A stretch of 64,000 nucleotides of DNA from Nissolia schottii (GCA_003254905.1 QANU01062782.1:717075-781074); one strand, 5' to 3'; positions 36,578-50,073 are shown, numbered from the stretch's first letter. Program-made: numbers and translations. The notes: generated by a model not told the origin, from the letters alone.

Positions 36578-38300
36578 CAGAAGACGGAAAAGCAGGAGTA
36601 GTAGTGTGAGGGGTTGCTTCCTTCCTTCTGCTTGGTTGAGACTTAATTTGTAGCTACCTACCTAGCTTATCTCTTTTAACTTATATATATTTCTTGTGTG
36701 TTTTCGATATATATAAATAAGATAATTAAATAAAGTCGGAAGGAAGGAAGGAAGGAAAATAAATATATAAAAGTCTTTGGGTTTGAATAGAGAGAGCTGC
36801 TAGTCACTTTTTAAAAGGAGAGGTTGACAATATACCTTCCAATGACAAGAGCTCAAAGTGCTTTCTTATATGGAAACATTTTGATCAGTCCATGTTACTT
36901 CCCATTAAGGAGACTCACTCATCCGTCAAATATATATTATTAGTTGTGGAGATATATAGACACAGAGAGATATTGCCACTGTAGTTTAATTGGCCTATAA
37001 ATAATAGTATGATATAATTAACAGGTATGTTATTTACCTCTCTTTTTAGAACATCTTTAAATATTACTTAAGAATACAGTTGGTTATAACCTAACAATTT
37101 ATTAAATTTCTATCAAACTCCATGTGAACAATATATACGAATAAGAATTTATCTGATTCATGACAAGATTCTACTATTTTTCTGTATATATATAGGAATT
37201 TATTAATTTCATAAATAATTTCTCTTCTTTAACCTAAGTAATACCGGGGAGAATCGTTAACCTTTTGAGCCTCCAAAAGTTATATGTTGACAATAAAAAA
37301 TGTGATATTCTTCTTTAAATTTTGTTGACTGTGTTCAGTCCAGTTTGCGGTCCTCTTAAAATTAGCATTTCTGTGTCCTCTCTTCCATCGTTTGCTCAAA
37401 TCCTATGTAGCAAAGAAGATTAAACCGCTAATTAATCTTCAAATTATGTTAAAAAGTACAGTAGAACCCGAGGTGCCATGACCCAGATAAAATCTTAGTC
37501 ACCGGTCTCTGTTTCCGTTCTACGGGTTGATTGGGAAAAGAAGAGTCAAATAAAGCATGGTTGACTCTGTTATTTTCTTACGTGAATCTCAATATTCTTT
37601 TTTCTAGAAGTATACATATACACAACGATATTATATATATAAAAGCATTCCCATTAAGATTGATCTGAAGTAGTATTTCACAATAAAATTTTATAATTGA
37701 CCCAAAAATTTATAATTCATAAAATTTTGTCCACGATGATTAATTATATATTATCACCATATATGGGATTTTTAATATAATTATTAGATTTACAATAAAA
37801 TTCTTTGGTAATTTAATTCAGTTTTCTATCATGAGAATGAAAGAAAAAAATCATTGTTAAAAAGACTCTTTTTCTCTTTAAAAGTTTCAGTTAATTAGGA
37901 TGGATCAAATTAATCGAATTCCTGTTAATTAAATAATTACCAATAATTTCATTAAGACAAATAAGAAATTAATTGGGTATAAAAATTTCATGGTCAAATT
38001 TTACAAACTGCGGTAAAAGTATGATATGAAAAAAACTTAAACATTAGCGTTAGGTAAAACTTAGGAATTTAACTGTTATGTGATAATGATAACAATTTTA
38101 TATTATTATTTAATTAAATAATTTTTCCAATTAATAAATATGTTTGATTCATTTCCTACTGACTTAAAAATAATGTATGTGAGATAATTTAATTAAATAA
38201 TAGTGCGTACCAATTAAATTTTTAAAAAAACGGAAAGTAACGATGAAATTATCAAAAATTCATGTAAAAGGGATGGGGGAAGAAAAAGTATGAGTGGAGT
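36578..38300 (-). promoter_or_regulatory. WRKY upstream region with W-boxes
   Basis: W-box cores TTGACT lie at 37325-37330 and 37561-37566; AGTCAA (reverse W-box) is at 37544-37549. The last two face each other 11 bases apart, about 0.97 kb upstream of the start codon. WRKY genes are often regulated by WRKY factors, so auto- or cross-regulation is plausible, though W-box cores also occur by chance in AT-rich DNA. No TATA box was assigned. Confidence 0.4.
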
Positions 38301-38412
38301 GGAGAGCGTGTGAGTGCAGGCATCCCAAAAGGAGCGTGAAAGAGCCGTGATTAGTGACTGTGTCTGTGTATGGTAGTCAATGATTCAAACTTTTCAGCTC
38401 TACACATGTTAA

Positions 38413-38482
38413 AGCCTCACACGTGTCTGCGACTGGCACCGGCATTTGACCGTAGCCGCACAGTCCCCTAGCACGTGTCGTA
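38413..38482. promoter_or_regulatory. Pair of G-box/ABRE-like CACGTG sites
   Basis: CACGTG occurs at 38420-38425 (in ACACGTGTC) and 38472-38477 (in GCACGTGTC), 52 bases apart, in a locally GC-rich island (38400-38550) within AT-rich DNA. This spacing and the ACGTGTC context suit bZIP/ABA-type sites. It is 1.8 kb upstream of the WRKY start. Function is inference only. Confidence 0.35.
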
Positions 38483-41400
38483 GACGGCCTCTGCCTTTGT
38501 TCTGCTGATGGGGAGCCAACGTCAGCATCTACATCTGTGCCAGGTGGCATTATATACTTCAATTCACCTACATTATTTTGATATGATAATTAGTCTGTTT
38601 TAAAAAAATTTATACCTTTTTATTTTTGTTTATTTTAAAATAATTATTTATTTATTAAGTTTAAGCACCATTAATCATTTTCTTTTTTAACATATTCTTT
38701 ATTAAATAAACTTTATTTCTTATATTTATTTATTGTAATGACTTTAATCACTTACTATAAATAAAGATAATTAAGTAAAATATTATCAATTTTTTTATTT
38801 TCACATTTTTTAATCATTATTTAATACCCGCGTAAAACAGAAAGTTGACAAATATTGTAAAATAGAGGGAGTATATTATTAGATACTCGTAGATGGTTAA
38901 CTCAGTTGATAAATAAAAGCATTGATATTTAAAAAATTACGAGTTCGACAATGTGAGAGTGATTTTAGTGAGTGATCAATAAGTACTTCTATAATAACTT
39001 AAAAAACATAAGTGCATGCTTTGACTATGATAAAATGACCAACATCAAACACATTAGATAAAAATATAAGTTGGTAGTATGCTCTCGTAATATTTAAAGT
39101 TAAAATGTTATTATAGTTAATTGGTTATTTTATGGACATTTAATAATTTTTATTGAATACTGAGATATCATTAGTGTTAACCAGCTCAATGTTAATTGAA
39201 TGGCATACACGTTTGTTTTTTTAATTAAAGGATCTTGAGATTAAGACTGAGAGAGAAAATAATTGTATCAAAAAGAAAAGTCATAATATTGTAAGAAAAA
39301 AAAATTGATATCGTGAGTGTTGGAGATTGGCAACATTATTGCATGTTGATGCTGTGCCCTTTATTCCTTCTTGATCTCCTTATCTTGGATTTGATCATCC
39401 CCCCTCCTTTTTAGTCCTTTCCTTTTCAATCCCCTTTGTTTCTTCCTTTTTTTTCCCCCAATACAGATACTTTACGTAAAGGCAATCTAATAGTGTGTTT
39501 TGGTCCCCATTTATAGTGATGAATATGAAAAATTAATATCGAACTACTCTTATTGGCTTCGCTAGGCAGGGGTTGGCATTTTACGAAATCAAATTTTGTA
39601 GACTAGAGAAATGTCGTGGCTACTTGACATGGTGTGAAAGGTTGTATATATATAGTTTGCCTAAATACATGTTTCATATGAAAAGTATGTATGTTGATAC
39701 TCCTAGTGGTGATTATAACTGTTGTGTGCCTCTTAAAGATTTTGCCATAAATGCCGGAGAAGGTACAGAGAAAATGGCAGTGCAGTTCCGTAGTGTTAGG
39801 TTAGCGGTCCAATAATGAAGGGCATAAAGACAAAGAAAAGGAAAAAGTCAAATACTTGGCTATTTCTGATCATAACCAAAAAAATTTGGTTTATTCTAAT
39901 TAGTTGTCATTCTCTCAAGTTCTGTTCGGAGCTATATAGAAAGAAAATAAAAGAATGAGAGAGAATGAAGCAATTATCATTTTTTGTTGGGCATCCTATA
40001 ACAAAATACATGAGAATTAGTACTATTTTCTTTTAATTTATTTGGATTCGTTGGAAAAAAAATTGTGTTAATAATAAATTGATAACAACTTTTTAGATTT
40101 ACTTCATTCCTCTATTTGTGCACCTTTCCTTTTTTTTTCATCAATTAAAGGAGAATGGTAGAAAAACCTTTCTTTTTTGTGTAAATTAAAATAATTTTTT
40201 TGTATGTTTTAGAGATATTATTGACCATTTATTTAAATTCATAATATTTAAATAATATATAAAAACTAAGAAATAAATGATTAATAATATTCCTAAAATA
40301 CACATTAATTGTGTTAAAAAAAGTACAAAGATTTATTAATCCAAACGCCCGAAAACAAGTGTTAATTTCTCATCACAGTAAAATGCCATACGTAACTGAA
40401 ACATTTCACGCCAACAACACCGTTTTGTCGGCACCAGCGCATCTGTGTACACACACAATATTGCACACATAATTTTCTATCCGTACAAAAACTTTCATCT
40501 AACCTAATTATAATCAATTTTGATTAAATTCTTAAATATTTTACGTTCTGATCAATTTTATCCCATAGGCGTATGGATGTGAAAAGATACGGGTACATAA
40601 GAATGCGCCAGCAAGTATTTTTTTTTCCCCTCATTAAAGTTAGAGTACAGATGTAACTTATTCAAGATGGTTGGCCCTCAGTTATAATACATACTCATCC
40701 CATCAATGTTGTCTAACAGATTTTTTTTTTATTATTTTTTTGAATACTAGATCAAAATATTGTAACTTTGTCTTTAAAATACTTCCCAAAAGAAAAAAAT
40801 CTCAGTTGATTCAAACATCCTTTTTATAGTAAGTTACTCAAACTTTCTGACAACAAGATCAATTGGTCCGAATGGCTGAGGCCTCCAACATGTAATCTTA
40901 GGTTTGTCTCAGACTTTGTGTATAAAATTAACATGGTTAAGATGAGTTATTGTTTAAGCGTTTCACAGTATTTTAAGATATTAATCTTTCATTTATCGAG
41001 ATATTCTAAGAACCTAAAATGGAAAAAGAAAATAAAGAAACTTTCTAATAACAAACCTAATTATGATAGCTTACTTCTGTTTTTGTAAACGTGTCCATAC
41101 ATAGGGCAAGTGAATGAAGATGGTGGTGACCTAGCAAAGAGAAGATGACTGCAGAACAGAAAGGTGAATTAGAGGTGAAAGTTGCCTACTTCAGCTAACG
41201 CATTTCCCTTTTCTCTTTTTCCCCATCAACTCTTCTAGATTGACATTTTATAGTTAGTGGCAAGAAATTAACTTGAGGGCTTTAGATTATTTTCTATGAT
41301 ATAATAAACCAATCGAGACAAACTGTTTCTTGTGCCAATTTATACCTAGATGATCATTGAAAATTATTGTTGTGTTTTTGCTACCAGTTCCATTTATAGT

Positions 41401-42696
41401 TACTTACTTCCAAATAAATATATATACATGTAAGGAAAACCTAGAAATATTTGTTACAACAAAGTTTTATAATAGGAACCCAAGATTATATATATTTATA
41501 AGCCATTAATTTAGCAGAAAAATTCTTTTATAAACTATGTCACGCCTCGTGGATCATCACCTAAACTATTTGATTGTATAAAGGTTTACAAAATACATGG
41601 CTTTATTTGCATCATAAATTTGTAAAACAATATCACGTAAATGATCTTAAATAGAGTCAACTTGACATTTCAAAACAAATTACACAGTCAACTTGTCCAA
41701 AGGAGCTTTGACTTTGTGGTGATGTCTATGTATGGTGAAACCATGAAAGGGAGTTTTGATCTTGCTGTCTTTTGCAACCACAATAAAAGATTTTTATCAA
41801 ATAAAATCAGAGGGCAATTTCGGTATTCAGGAGTTTGAATAATTCATTGGAATGGACATGGATTCAACCTTATAATTTATTATTTTTTAAAGATATAATT
41901 GACGACTTTTTTTTTATGAAAATTTGCTTTTAGAATGGTTCATGAAAAATTTATATATCGCAACATGCTACATGCAATAAAATTTGTACTGGAATATTCA
42001 AAATGATGTAATATTTTAAACACACACATAATTATATATAAAATTTTAATTCAATTTTTTGAAATTTAATTATAAACTTGGTATCTTATATTTATTTTGT
42101 TTTTGGTTCAGAATTTTGTTAAAAAAATGTAAAAAATAAAAGAATGTTTTTAACCATTTCATCATAAAATATTAAATACAGACAATAAAATAAAATAAAA
42201 ATAATTTTATAATTTTCAGATTATTTTTATTTTTATTTTTAAAATTTGAAACCAAGCATCCCCTAATTATCGATTTTGTTTCCTGGATGCATAGAGCACA
42301 TTTATGTGTACATCCTCTTGGCACGTTTGATGCCCTCGATTTTCTTTTTGTATTATGTAGATTGTTTTTCTAATTACTTTTAATTTTTTTCCTCTCTCAA
42401 AATTAATCCAAATAAGAGAATAAATTATCCTGTTGATTTTACTTGTGACCCATTCCTCGCCCAACCAAGTGATGCATAATTAAGGGTCTTTTAACTCTTT
42501 CCATAGTCAACCAGCATAAAAGTTAGAGAGACATCAGGAGAGACAATGAAAAAGAAAAAGCCACAAATTATGAGAGGTTAATTAATTTGTAGTCAAAACT
42601 CTAGACGCTGAAAATTCAAAAGGCAAACAGTAACCTTATCATTAATTAAGACTGGCTTCTGTTAAACTTTCTTTATGTTGTGTTTCGCCTTATTAG
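38483..42696. other. AT-rich intergenic DNA
   Basis: No real gene seen. A MITE-like stretch ending TAGAGGGAGTAT (about 38590-38880) has weak ends. An 80-codon frame at 39573-39815 has no recognisable domain and I do not call it a gene. Confidence 0.55.
38886..38970 (+). repeat. tRNA-derived SINE-like relic
   Basis: Contains TGGTTAACTCAGTTGATAA, a degenerate polymerase III A-box, and about 45 bases later TTACGAGTTCGACAATG, a B-box-like word. The order and spacing are those of a tRNA-derived SINE head or pseudo-tRNA. No clear tail or target duplication. Confidence 0.4.
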
Positions 42697-43258
42697 TTGG
42701 GGTGAGAATAGGTTAGACGACTTGACAATAACTTATAGTTTAACCTATTAAGAATTTGGTCTGACTTAGCTTGTTTAAATCCAAGTCAAATTAAAAACTT
42801 ATTTAGTTAAATGAACTAGTCTAAGCCAATTGTAAAGTTACTCTTACTTGGTATGTCAGCCTATTTAAATTCATATAAGTATATATAATTATTTTAAACA
42901 ATTAATGATGTACAATTTGAACATAAGTTATGTTACTTTTTACCAATCTACCACTAAATTAACTTGAATTGATATGTCAATTTATATAAATGTAATATAT
43001 TCATATATTATTATAATATATTTATTTATTCAAAAATAAATTTATTTATTATAATATATTTATAATAATCTAATATTATTAATAAATAGACTTTACAATA
43101 TATTTATTTAAAGATGTTGGCCTACCAAACTCCATGTCAGACTAGACTTTTAAACTGGCTAGACTGGAAAAAAGAAAGGCTTTTAACATATAATAGGCAG
43201 ACTGAAGCAAAAAATTTATGATACAAACTTGGCCTGACTTGACATGTTCTCACCCCTA
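42697..43258. mobile_element. hAT-like MITE candidate
   Basis: The left end TTGGGGTGAGAATAGG and the mirrored right end (reverse complement TAGGGGTGAGAACATG) are imperfect inverted repeats, with GACTTGAC / TGACTTGAC text inside both ends. AT-rich body, no coding. I could not find a convincing 8-bp target duplication, so the borders and class are tentative. Confidence 0.5.
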
Positions 43259-45369
43259 TTTTAAGTACAATTTGATACCAAAAATATAAATAAATAAATT
43301 GTGCGTCTATGTATTGTCAACATTAAAAAGCATGTTACATGCATAAGCAATCTAAAGCCCTTAGCCACATGTTACTTTGTTTCATGTTTGTTTACCTTGC
43401 AAGAATCACTACTAGAAATTCGTTAAATAGCCATTGATTTAGTGACCAACCTTTTGCCATTCACAAATAGCGGTTGAATTAGTGATTGCTATGTGTTAAT
43501 CACAAACAATGACCATTTTAATGACTGGAATGAACTAATTAATGCTAAAAAATTATTGGTCGCTAAATCCGTCACTAGATTTCAACTAGCAACTGACTTT
43601 ACACTCCACGACGGCTCCCTAAACCTTACATCTTCAGTCGATAAATCGGTCACTAAGTCAACATTTTAGCGACTGCATTTGTGACTGATTTTTAATCACA
43701 AAATATTTACCTTTATTTTTTTTTATTCCCAATTTAATTTTATCACCCTAACTTTACCTTTCACATTTTACCATTGTAATCGTTCTTTTCTTAACAATAC
43801 ACACGACTCACTCACGCTCTCCCTCCACTATTGTTTCATAGCACCGCTCCGAGCAAGCGCCGAAGCATGAAAGAGCAGATCTCACAGAGGAGCTTGCGAA
43901 GGAGCACGCAACGAACGAGCTCCAGAAGGAGAACACACTGAAGCTCACGGAGAAAGAGGAGGCTGAACTGTTGGAATAATTAGAATAATTATTTTGTGGA
44001 CATGCATAAATTGGCAATTTGTCCAGATTAAACTAATTGCCAGAATAATGTGTACATATGTTTGGGCTAGCTGATGATAGGTGGGTTAGGTCCATCATTA
44101 ACTAATATTTGGAAGAGTCCCTTCGCCTACCCCTATGTCAGTTTTTTATTCTTTCCTATTAAGAATAAATAAAAACTCTCTCCTGTTTTCAGAGTCTGAC
44201 ATAGAGCATAGGAGAAAAACTCTTCCCTTTCACTCTGTTTTCTGTTCTCTCATCTGCACACAACTCAGAGAACAAAATGGCTTCTGCCTCTTCAATTCCA
44301 GGTAAAAATTTCTCTTCTCTATTACTCACAAATTGTTTATATTTCACATGCTATGATTGGACAAAAATTAGAACAAAAAAATATTATTATTTATCATGAA
44401 CTTCTTGAGAAACATTAGACCCATGTGTATGTATGTGAAACTTGGTTATTTTCTAAGTTTGCTTCCTATCTATATTGCAGGGAACAATAAATTGCTCTAA
44501 TGATTCCTATTCTAGAGTATGGGAAGGCAGTGGAATTTAAATGGATTGAATTTGTGTTATGTTAAAAAAGAATTGTCATGGTTTCCAAGTTACTGCTACC
44601 ACATTTTTCCTCCTATTAGTAATGATTTCCAAGCTATTGCTACCACATAGTCCCTCCTATTAGTAAGAAATAAGAAATTAATTTAGCAATGGAGATGACT
44701 AACGAGGTTCCTTTTTTGCTCATGTATTTGTTTGGAATAGGTGGCTTGTTTATTATCTATGCAAAATGTTGTGAAGTTTAGGATGAAATATTCACATATT
44801 TGGTTTAATCATTTTAGGTTATGGTACAAAGCCTCAATTTTGTCAAGAATATCCCTAATTGGAGAATATATCTACAACTTCAAAGAGAAAAACAAAGTGC
44901 TCTAATGATTCATATTCTTGATTTTTTTCTCCTGCATACTTTGTTTACATGTTTAAATAGAGAGAGATGGGACGGAAATGATTAATGATTTAACATGCCT
45001 TATATTGATTAGAATGACATGTAGAATAATGGGAAAATGCTTAGGCTACTTTAATTGTAGAGTATGATGCCTGAGGTTTTTCAGTAACCTTGAACATATT
45101 TGAAGCCTATTTTCTCATAAATTAAGATCAAGCCATTCATTACATATCGTGCTACAACCAAGTAACATCTTATATATCCTAATGTTTGGAAACTTAGGAA
45201 ATGAATGATTTTAATTGCTATGTATGAAATACCATTATTTTTTCTCAATTTATGTTTACTCTCTAACTATAATTTCAAGTCCGATCAGGTCATTTTGTAC
45301 ATGTTCTTTGTCTATTCTTTGAAAAGTATTTTATAAAATTCTTTGTTTTGTTTGATAATGTTACAGAAC

Positions 45370-45755
45370 ATGCGTCAGTCTCGTAGTTGGATGTATAATA
45401 GGCTTCTGTCAGGTCGAAAGGGGTATCATGATAAATTTTTAATTGGGGTATAGGAATTTGTCAATTTTGCATGCCAGCAAGCACATTTGGCAAATGAGAA
45501 AAGTAGATGTTCTTGTTCTAAGTGTAGAAATATGAATTACATTACCCCAGATGATGTTAGAATTCATCTTTATACAAAAAGATTTGTACCTAATTATTGG
45601 TATTGGACATGCCATGGAGAAATTTGTCCAACTTTGCCTAGAGTATTTAATACTCAATCTAGTACTTCCACCTCGCTGAAACTCGAAACCATGCATGAAC
45701 ACTTAGGTAGATTTTTAATCTCGGGGAGTTGTTATACTAAAGAACATTCTTCATA
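45370..45755 (+). pseudogene. Transposase-associated domain exon of CACTA copy B (broken)
   Basis: A probable acceptor (TTACAG) precedes ATG at 45370. The frame reads RSWMYNRLLSGRKGYHDKF, a stop at 45451-45453, then EFVNFACQQAHLANEKSR, CSCSKCRNMNYITPDDVRIH and YWYWTCHGE. This order is that of the N-terminal domain (Transpos_assoc) found in plant CACTA TNP2 proteins, including the CxCxKC cysteine motif. The in-frame TAG breaks it. The frame then ends at 45754-45756 without the transposase core, so this is a remnant. Confidence 0.8.
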
Positions 45756-45765
45756 AAATCCGGGC

Positions 45766-46860
45766 TAACATGCAAATACCAAGATTTATGGGTGGTGATC
45801 ATGTATGGGATGGACTTTGTACGCATTGTTCAAGTGAACCATACAAGAAGAAAATGAGACAAGTCAAGAAAAATAGAGCATCTAATTGTGGAGGATTAGG
45901 AGGTTCACTTCACACTTGTGGCTCTATTATCTCATCCCAACATAGAGCTAATTTGGTTAAGTTTTCAAACACCCTATTTTTTTTTATTTTACTTCTACAA
46001 GTTAATTTACTAATATGATACTTTCATAATAAGATTAGAATTGAGTATACTAATTACACTATCCCTTTTATAATTCATTAGATAAGAAACTAAGTGTGCT
46101 ATTATATGAACAAGATGATGCTTGCCTTTATTGCGGTAGTTTAAGTAAAAGGTGGAAGGTTTAACATTTATATTATTCTTGTTGCATTTGCAGACATAAT
46201 TGAATGGTAGAACTCCCACTGTATAAAGGCTATCTTGCCACACTCACAAACACAAATATGAGACATGGGTGGATAACAAATCAGAGCATGTACATGTAAG
46301 TAACTATACTAGTGGTTTGTTTCATATCTAGTGCACGTCCTATTAATATGTTAAATGCATGCCGAACTTTATGTTTTTGTATTGATTGGCTTCATTTTGG
46401 AATGGATAGGATGACTTTACCAATGCCATGATGGAGAAAACTCAAAAGGCATCTAAACAAGGAGCTCCTCCACCAAATGAGATAGTTTTGTGGACTAAAG
46501 TTGTCGGTCTCAAAAAGGAAAAATTATATGGCCTTGGTTCAAAGTCCATTGTGGTTTGTAATAGACCATGTTATTGTGGCTCTAGTTCACAATCAACAGG
46601 GTGGGTACAAAGGATCGAGCATGAAGAACAATTGAAGAAAATGGAGGATGAGAAGAGTGTTCTTGTTGCTAGGTTGAAAGAAATGAGGCACAACTTCAAA
46701 TCAACAATCAACTAGTTCAAGAGATGATGAGAAGGATGAATTTCAATGCTAGTGATTTGATGGCACCTACCTCAAGAAACACAGTTGACCATGAGGATGA
46801 GGACGATGATGATAACGAGGATGGGGCTGATGATTATGAGGAGGAGGAATGCACTTATTT
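45766..46860 (+). pseudogene. TNPA-like plant transposase (Transposase_24 type), fragmentary
   Basis: Pieces in order: GGSLHTCGSIISSQHRANL (about 45900-45957); after an intron-like gap, HKHKYETWVDNKSEHV near 46235-46290; then FTNAMMEKTQKAS (from about 46415), VGLKKEKLYGLGSKSIVV (46502-46555), and a coiled coil IEHEEQLKKMEDEK (46616 on), ending in an Asp/Glu-rich tail (46785-46850). This is the layout of plant CACTA TNPA-type (PF03004) proteins, whose YGLGS word is characteristic. Frame changes between pieces may be introns or damage; one clean reading was not obtained. Confidence 0.7.
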
Positions 46861-47507
46861 AGTATTTTTAACTATTACTTAGTATTTTGGTGCTTTAAAC
46901 TACCACTTAGTACTTGTTTTAAACTTAATTTAGATGGAATATTACTTAGTTATTTGAACTAAACATTTGGTAGTTATATGATCTTTTGAATTAATTGCAT
47001 ATAAAATTGTGTTTGAATGTAATATCTAGAGAATTTTAAATTATTATCGGCTTGATACATATATCATGTGTTCAAGAATAAGATATAGAAATTGTCAAAT
47101 AGGAAGTAGGTAGTATTCTAATAACAAAACTTGTGACTGTTTTAGTGACTGGTTTAGAGGCAGCATAAGTAATTAAAATTTAGTCACAAAATAGTGAATG
47201 AAATAGAGATTGGTGTATAAAAGATTTCATTACTAAAGTAGTGACTGAATATCGGTCACAACATGTAGTGACCGCAAAGTCAATCATTAAAAGTCAACTA
47301 ATTGCAAATGGAAACCGATCTCAAGGTCAGTTGCAACATCAGTTGCTAAAATTAACGGTCGCATTTACAGTTGCTAACTACTTAGCAACGATGGAATAAA
47401 CCACTCATTATTTCAGTCACAAAATCGATCGCTATTGTATTTAGCGATTGATTCTGAGCTATTAGTGACTGATTTGACGATCTCTATGTGACGATTTTCT
47501 AGTAGTG

Positions 47508-48308
47508 AATTTTATGCTCCTTTTTTTTGGAACTAAATTTGTATGTTATAGTGTTATTACTATATTTTTAAATTAATTTTAATAATGTTTTAATTATTAA
47601 AAAAGTAAGAAAATTTGTTAATTATTCTTAAATTAAATAAATTTAATTGATATGATATCAATAACAATATGTGTTTGTTGAGCATTTTTAAGTTTCGATG
47701 GAGTGTGAAGGTGAGGTTGTATTTCTCAGCCCAATTTTTTTTAAGTATCTTTAATAACATGTTATACACTACTTAAAAAAAAATCTTTATAAGAGTTTGA
47801 TCCTTGGGTAGTTTATGAGCATACTCAATTTTAAGATAGTAATAACGTCTATAATGTACTTGATATTGTCGTGCTTGCAACAATTTGATCTTTTGCAAAT
47901 GTCACCTTCAAATGTTTAGTCTTGACATGAGAGACATATTAAATTCCACTTTGCATAAAGATATGACTAAGATATCTTTTACAAGAGTTTGGGCAACCCT
48001 TCGTCTTGGTTTAATTTTTAGGGGCGTTTGATACATTGACTTTTAGATTACTAGATAATCTGAATTACCTTTTAAAAAGATTATCATTTGTTAAATTATT
48101 AATAATGTTTCATTGTTGTATTTTATATGCACAAGTCATGTAACTGAAAATTTACATTACTTTATTTGGTATATAAAAAAGATTACGAGGTAAATACATT
48201 ACCTACTACTATTATTATTACTTTTATTACTTTTACTATTATTATTTCTATTTTTTATTGTATAGTTTTTATAATTATTATTACTATTTTTATTTTCATT
48301 ATTATTTT

Positions 48309-48344
<36 letters not shown>

Positions 48345-48867
48345 TTTTTATACTTATTATTATTATTATTTATATTTATGATTACCTAGAGGTGATAATT
48401 CATATAGACACCTCCCATAGAGATAATCCACATTACTACTTTGAAGGCAATGTGGATTATTTGAGTAATCCAGATTATCGACAATCATGTCGCACCAAAC
48501 ATGTTAATATGAATTATCAGATGATTTAAAAGTCAGATTACTGATAATTTATATAGATTATCTTATATCAAACACCCCTTAGTATTAAACTAAACCCACT
48601 TATTTATGAGAACTAATACTTTGATCATAAGGGGGGGGGTTTAAACCAATGGTAATGACAAAATTCAAAAGTTATATAATATTAGAAGTTTTCACATATT
48701 ATATAATTTATCACTTTGTTGATCAAGGTTTTTTTTATAATTATTTTTGTCCATTTTTATATGTCACTTTTTACTTAAATTTGTGTTCAAAATTATTGTT
48801 TGATTAAATTAAGGTAATATTAATTATTGTATTTTCAATTATATCCCTATTTATTATGAACTTTTGA
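47508..48867. other. AT-rich intergenic DNA with (ATT)n
   Basis: No gene. An ATT/TAA microsatellite lies at about 48205-48370; the frame over it is only low complexity. Confidence 0.6.
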
Positions 48868-49157
48868 CTCCCTCCATCTACTTTTTGTTGTTATTTTTGA
48901 CAAAATCACAGTTTAAGAAATCATTTAATTGACACTAATTATGATTATATATATATATATAGAATATGTAGATAAAATTAACCTTGAGTAGTTAGTGTTA
49001 TAATAATTAGGAGTTATATTAAGAGTATGGGAGATAATAAAGACAAACTTATAAAAAATACATTTAATACTTCTTTAATTTACTGAAATGATAAATAAAT
49101 TTGAACAAATTTTTATTTGATAAACGATAACAAGAAATGAATAGAGACAATAGTTAC
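48868..49157. mobile_element. Tc1/mariner-like (Stowaway-type) MITE candidate
   Basis: The left end CTCCCTCCATCTACTTTTTG and the mirrored right end (TTGTCTCTATTCATTTCTTG on the minus strand) match in part, and both continue TTGTTAT. CTCCCTCC is the usual Stowaway-type start. The TA target site is not obvious, so the call is tentative. Confidence 0.45.
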
Positions 49158-49239
49158 CTTTCGGTTTATGGAGGCTTCTGAGTTGCACCTTATATGTTAA
49201 GGAGAATGATGCAGCAAATGGTTTAAGGTGGACCAATTT

Positions 49240-49600
49240 ATTTGGCCACACTTTTAAACTGTGATTAAATACATTTTAAAAGTATGGCTAAATGAGATGA
49301 GACAAAATTGAGAATGCATTTAGTCATGCTTTTAAAATATATTTAACCACAATTTGAAAGTGCGGCTAAATGAAATTGGCACTAGTAAAGAGGGGTGATG
49401 TGGGGTAAAATTGATAATGCATTTAGTCACAATTTTAAAATGTATTTAATCACAAATTAAAAGTATGCAACTAAATGAAATGACACTAGTGAAGAAAGAT
49501 TATATAAGATAAAATTGAAAGTGCATTTAGTCATAATTTTAAAATGTATTTAACCACAGTTTAAAATTATGACTAAACAAAATTGATACACGTTAAACTA
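49240..49600. repeat. Tandem repeat, about 104-bp unit, three copies
   Basis: TGCATTTAGTCA begins at 49315, 49418 and 49522 (steps of 103 and 104). Each unit has TTTTAAAATRTATTTAACCACA, shortened here, then a GGCTAAATGAAAT-type word and CACTAGT. Copies have diverged moderately. No coding. Confidence 0.85.
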
Positions 49601-50030
49601 CTTAGTACATTATTTTCCCTAGTATACCAGGTGAAATTTAGAAAGATTCTTAGTTTATACATGTTATTTTAAATGACACAAATTAAAATAAATAGTTAAT
49701 AGATAATAACGTGGTGATGGAAGCATTTCTCTTTGGTGCAGGGCTTCACCCATGTTTGGGGATGCCCCGTCAGTCCATCACTGAGACAAGACGTATCAGA
49801 TTACCTACCAACAAATTAAGGCTACGGCCAGAAAGAAGGAGCAGGAAATTATATAGGAGTTGGAAAAATTAATGAGCCAAGCAGATTAACGATGTTGCCC
49901 TTGGCCGGTTTGAACTTTGAACCCCATCAGCATCAAAGCAACTAATTAGGCCAAGCAGAATAATTTCTATAAATTAATTTTTATACGCTTTCATACTTTA
50001 TTTATATAGTTCAATACTTAAGTTAGGTGG

Positions 50031-50073
<43 letters not shown>

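Larger units (their letters stand above)
43407..47507 (+). mobile_element. CACTA (En/Spm-type) transposon, degraded, copy B
   Basis: Starts CACTACTAGAAATTC and ends GATTTTCTAGTAGTG, mirrored CACTA termini; perfect 3-bp target duplication AAT (43404-43406 and 47508-47510). Subterminal regions carry repeated words such as TTAGTGAC, GTCACTAA and AGCGATTG variants (43430-43700 and 47140-47490). The 4101-bp body has a MASASSIP-like short exon with a donor site near 44277-44305, a transposase-associated domain with an internal stop and a TNPA-like gene in pieces. The main TNP2 catalytic domain is absent, so it cannot move by itself. Confidence 0.93.

Noticed and set aside
39573..39815. 80-codon frame
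   Set aside because: No recognisable domain, no introns or neighbours supporting a gene.
41641..41838. 65-codon frame
   Set aside because: No domain; AT-rich surroundings and no gene context.
48166..48381. Ile/Phe-rich frame
   Set aside because: Translation of an ATT microsatellite.
49735..49930. GC-richer patch looking like a gene fragment
   Set aside because: No frame or motif I can identify; left as unassigned.
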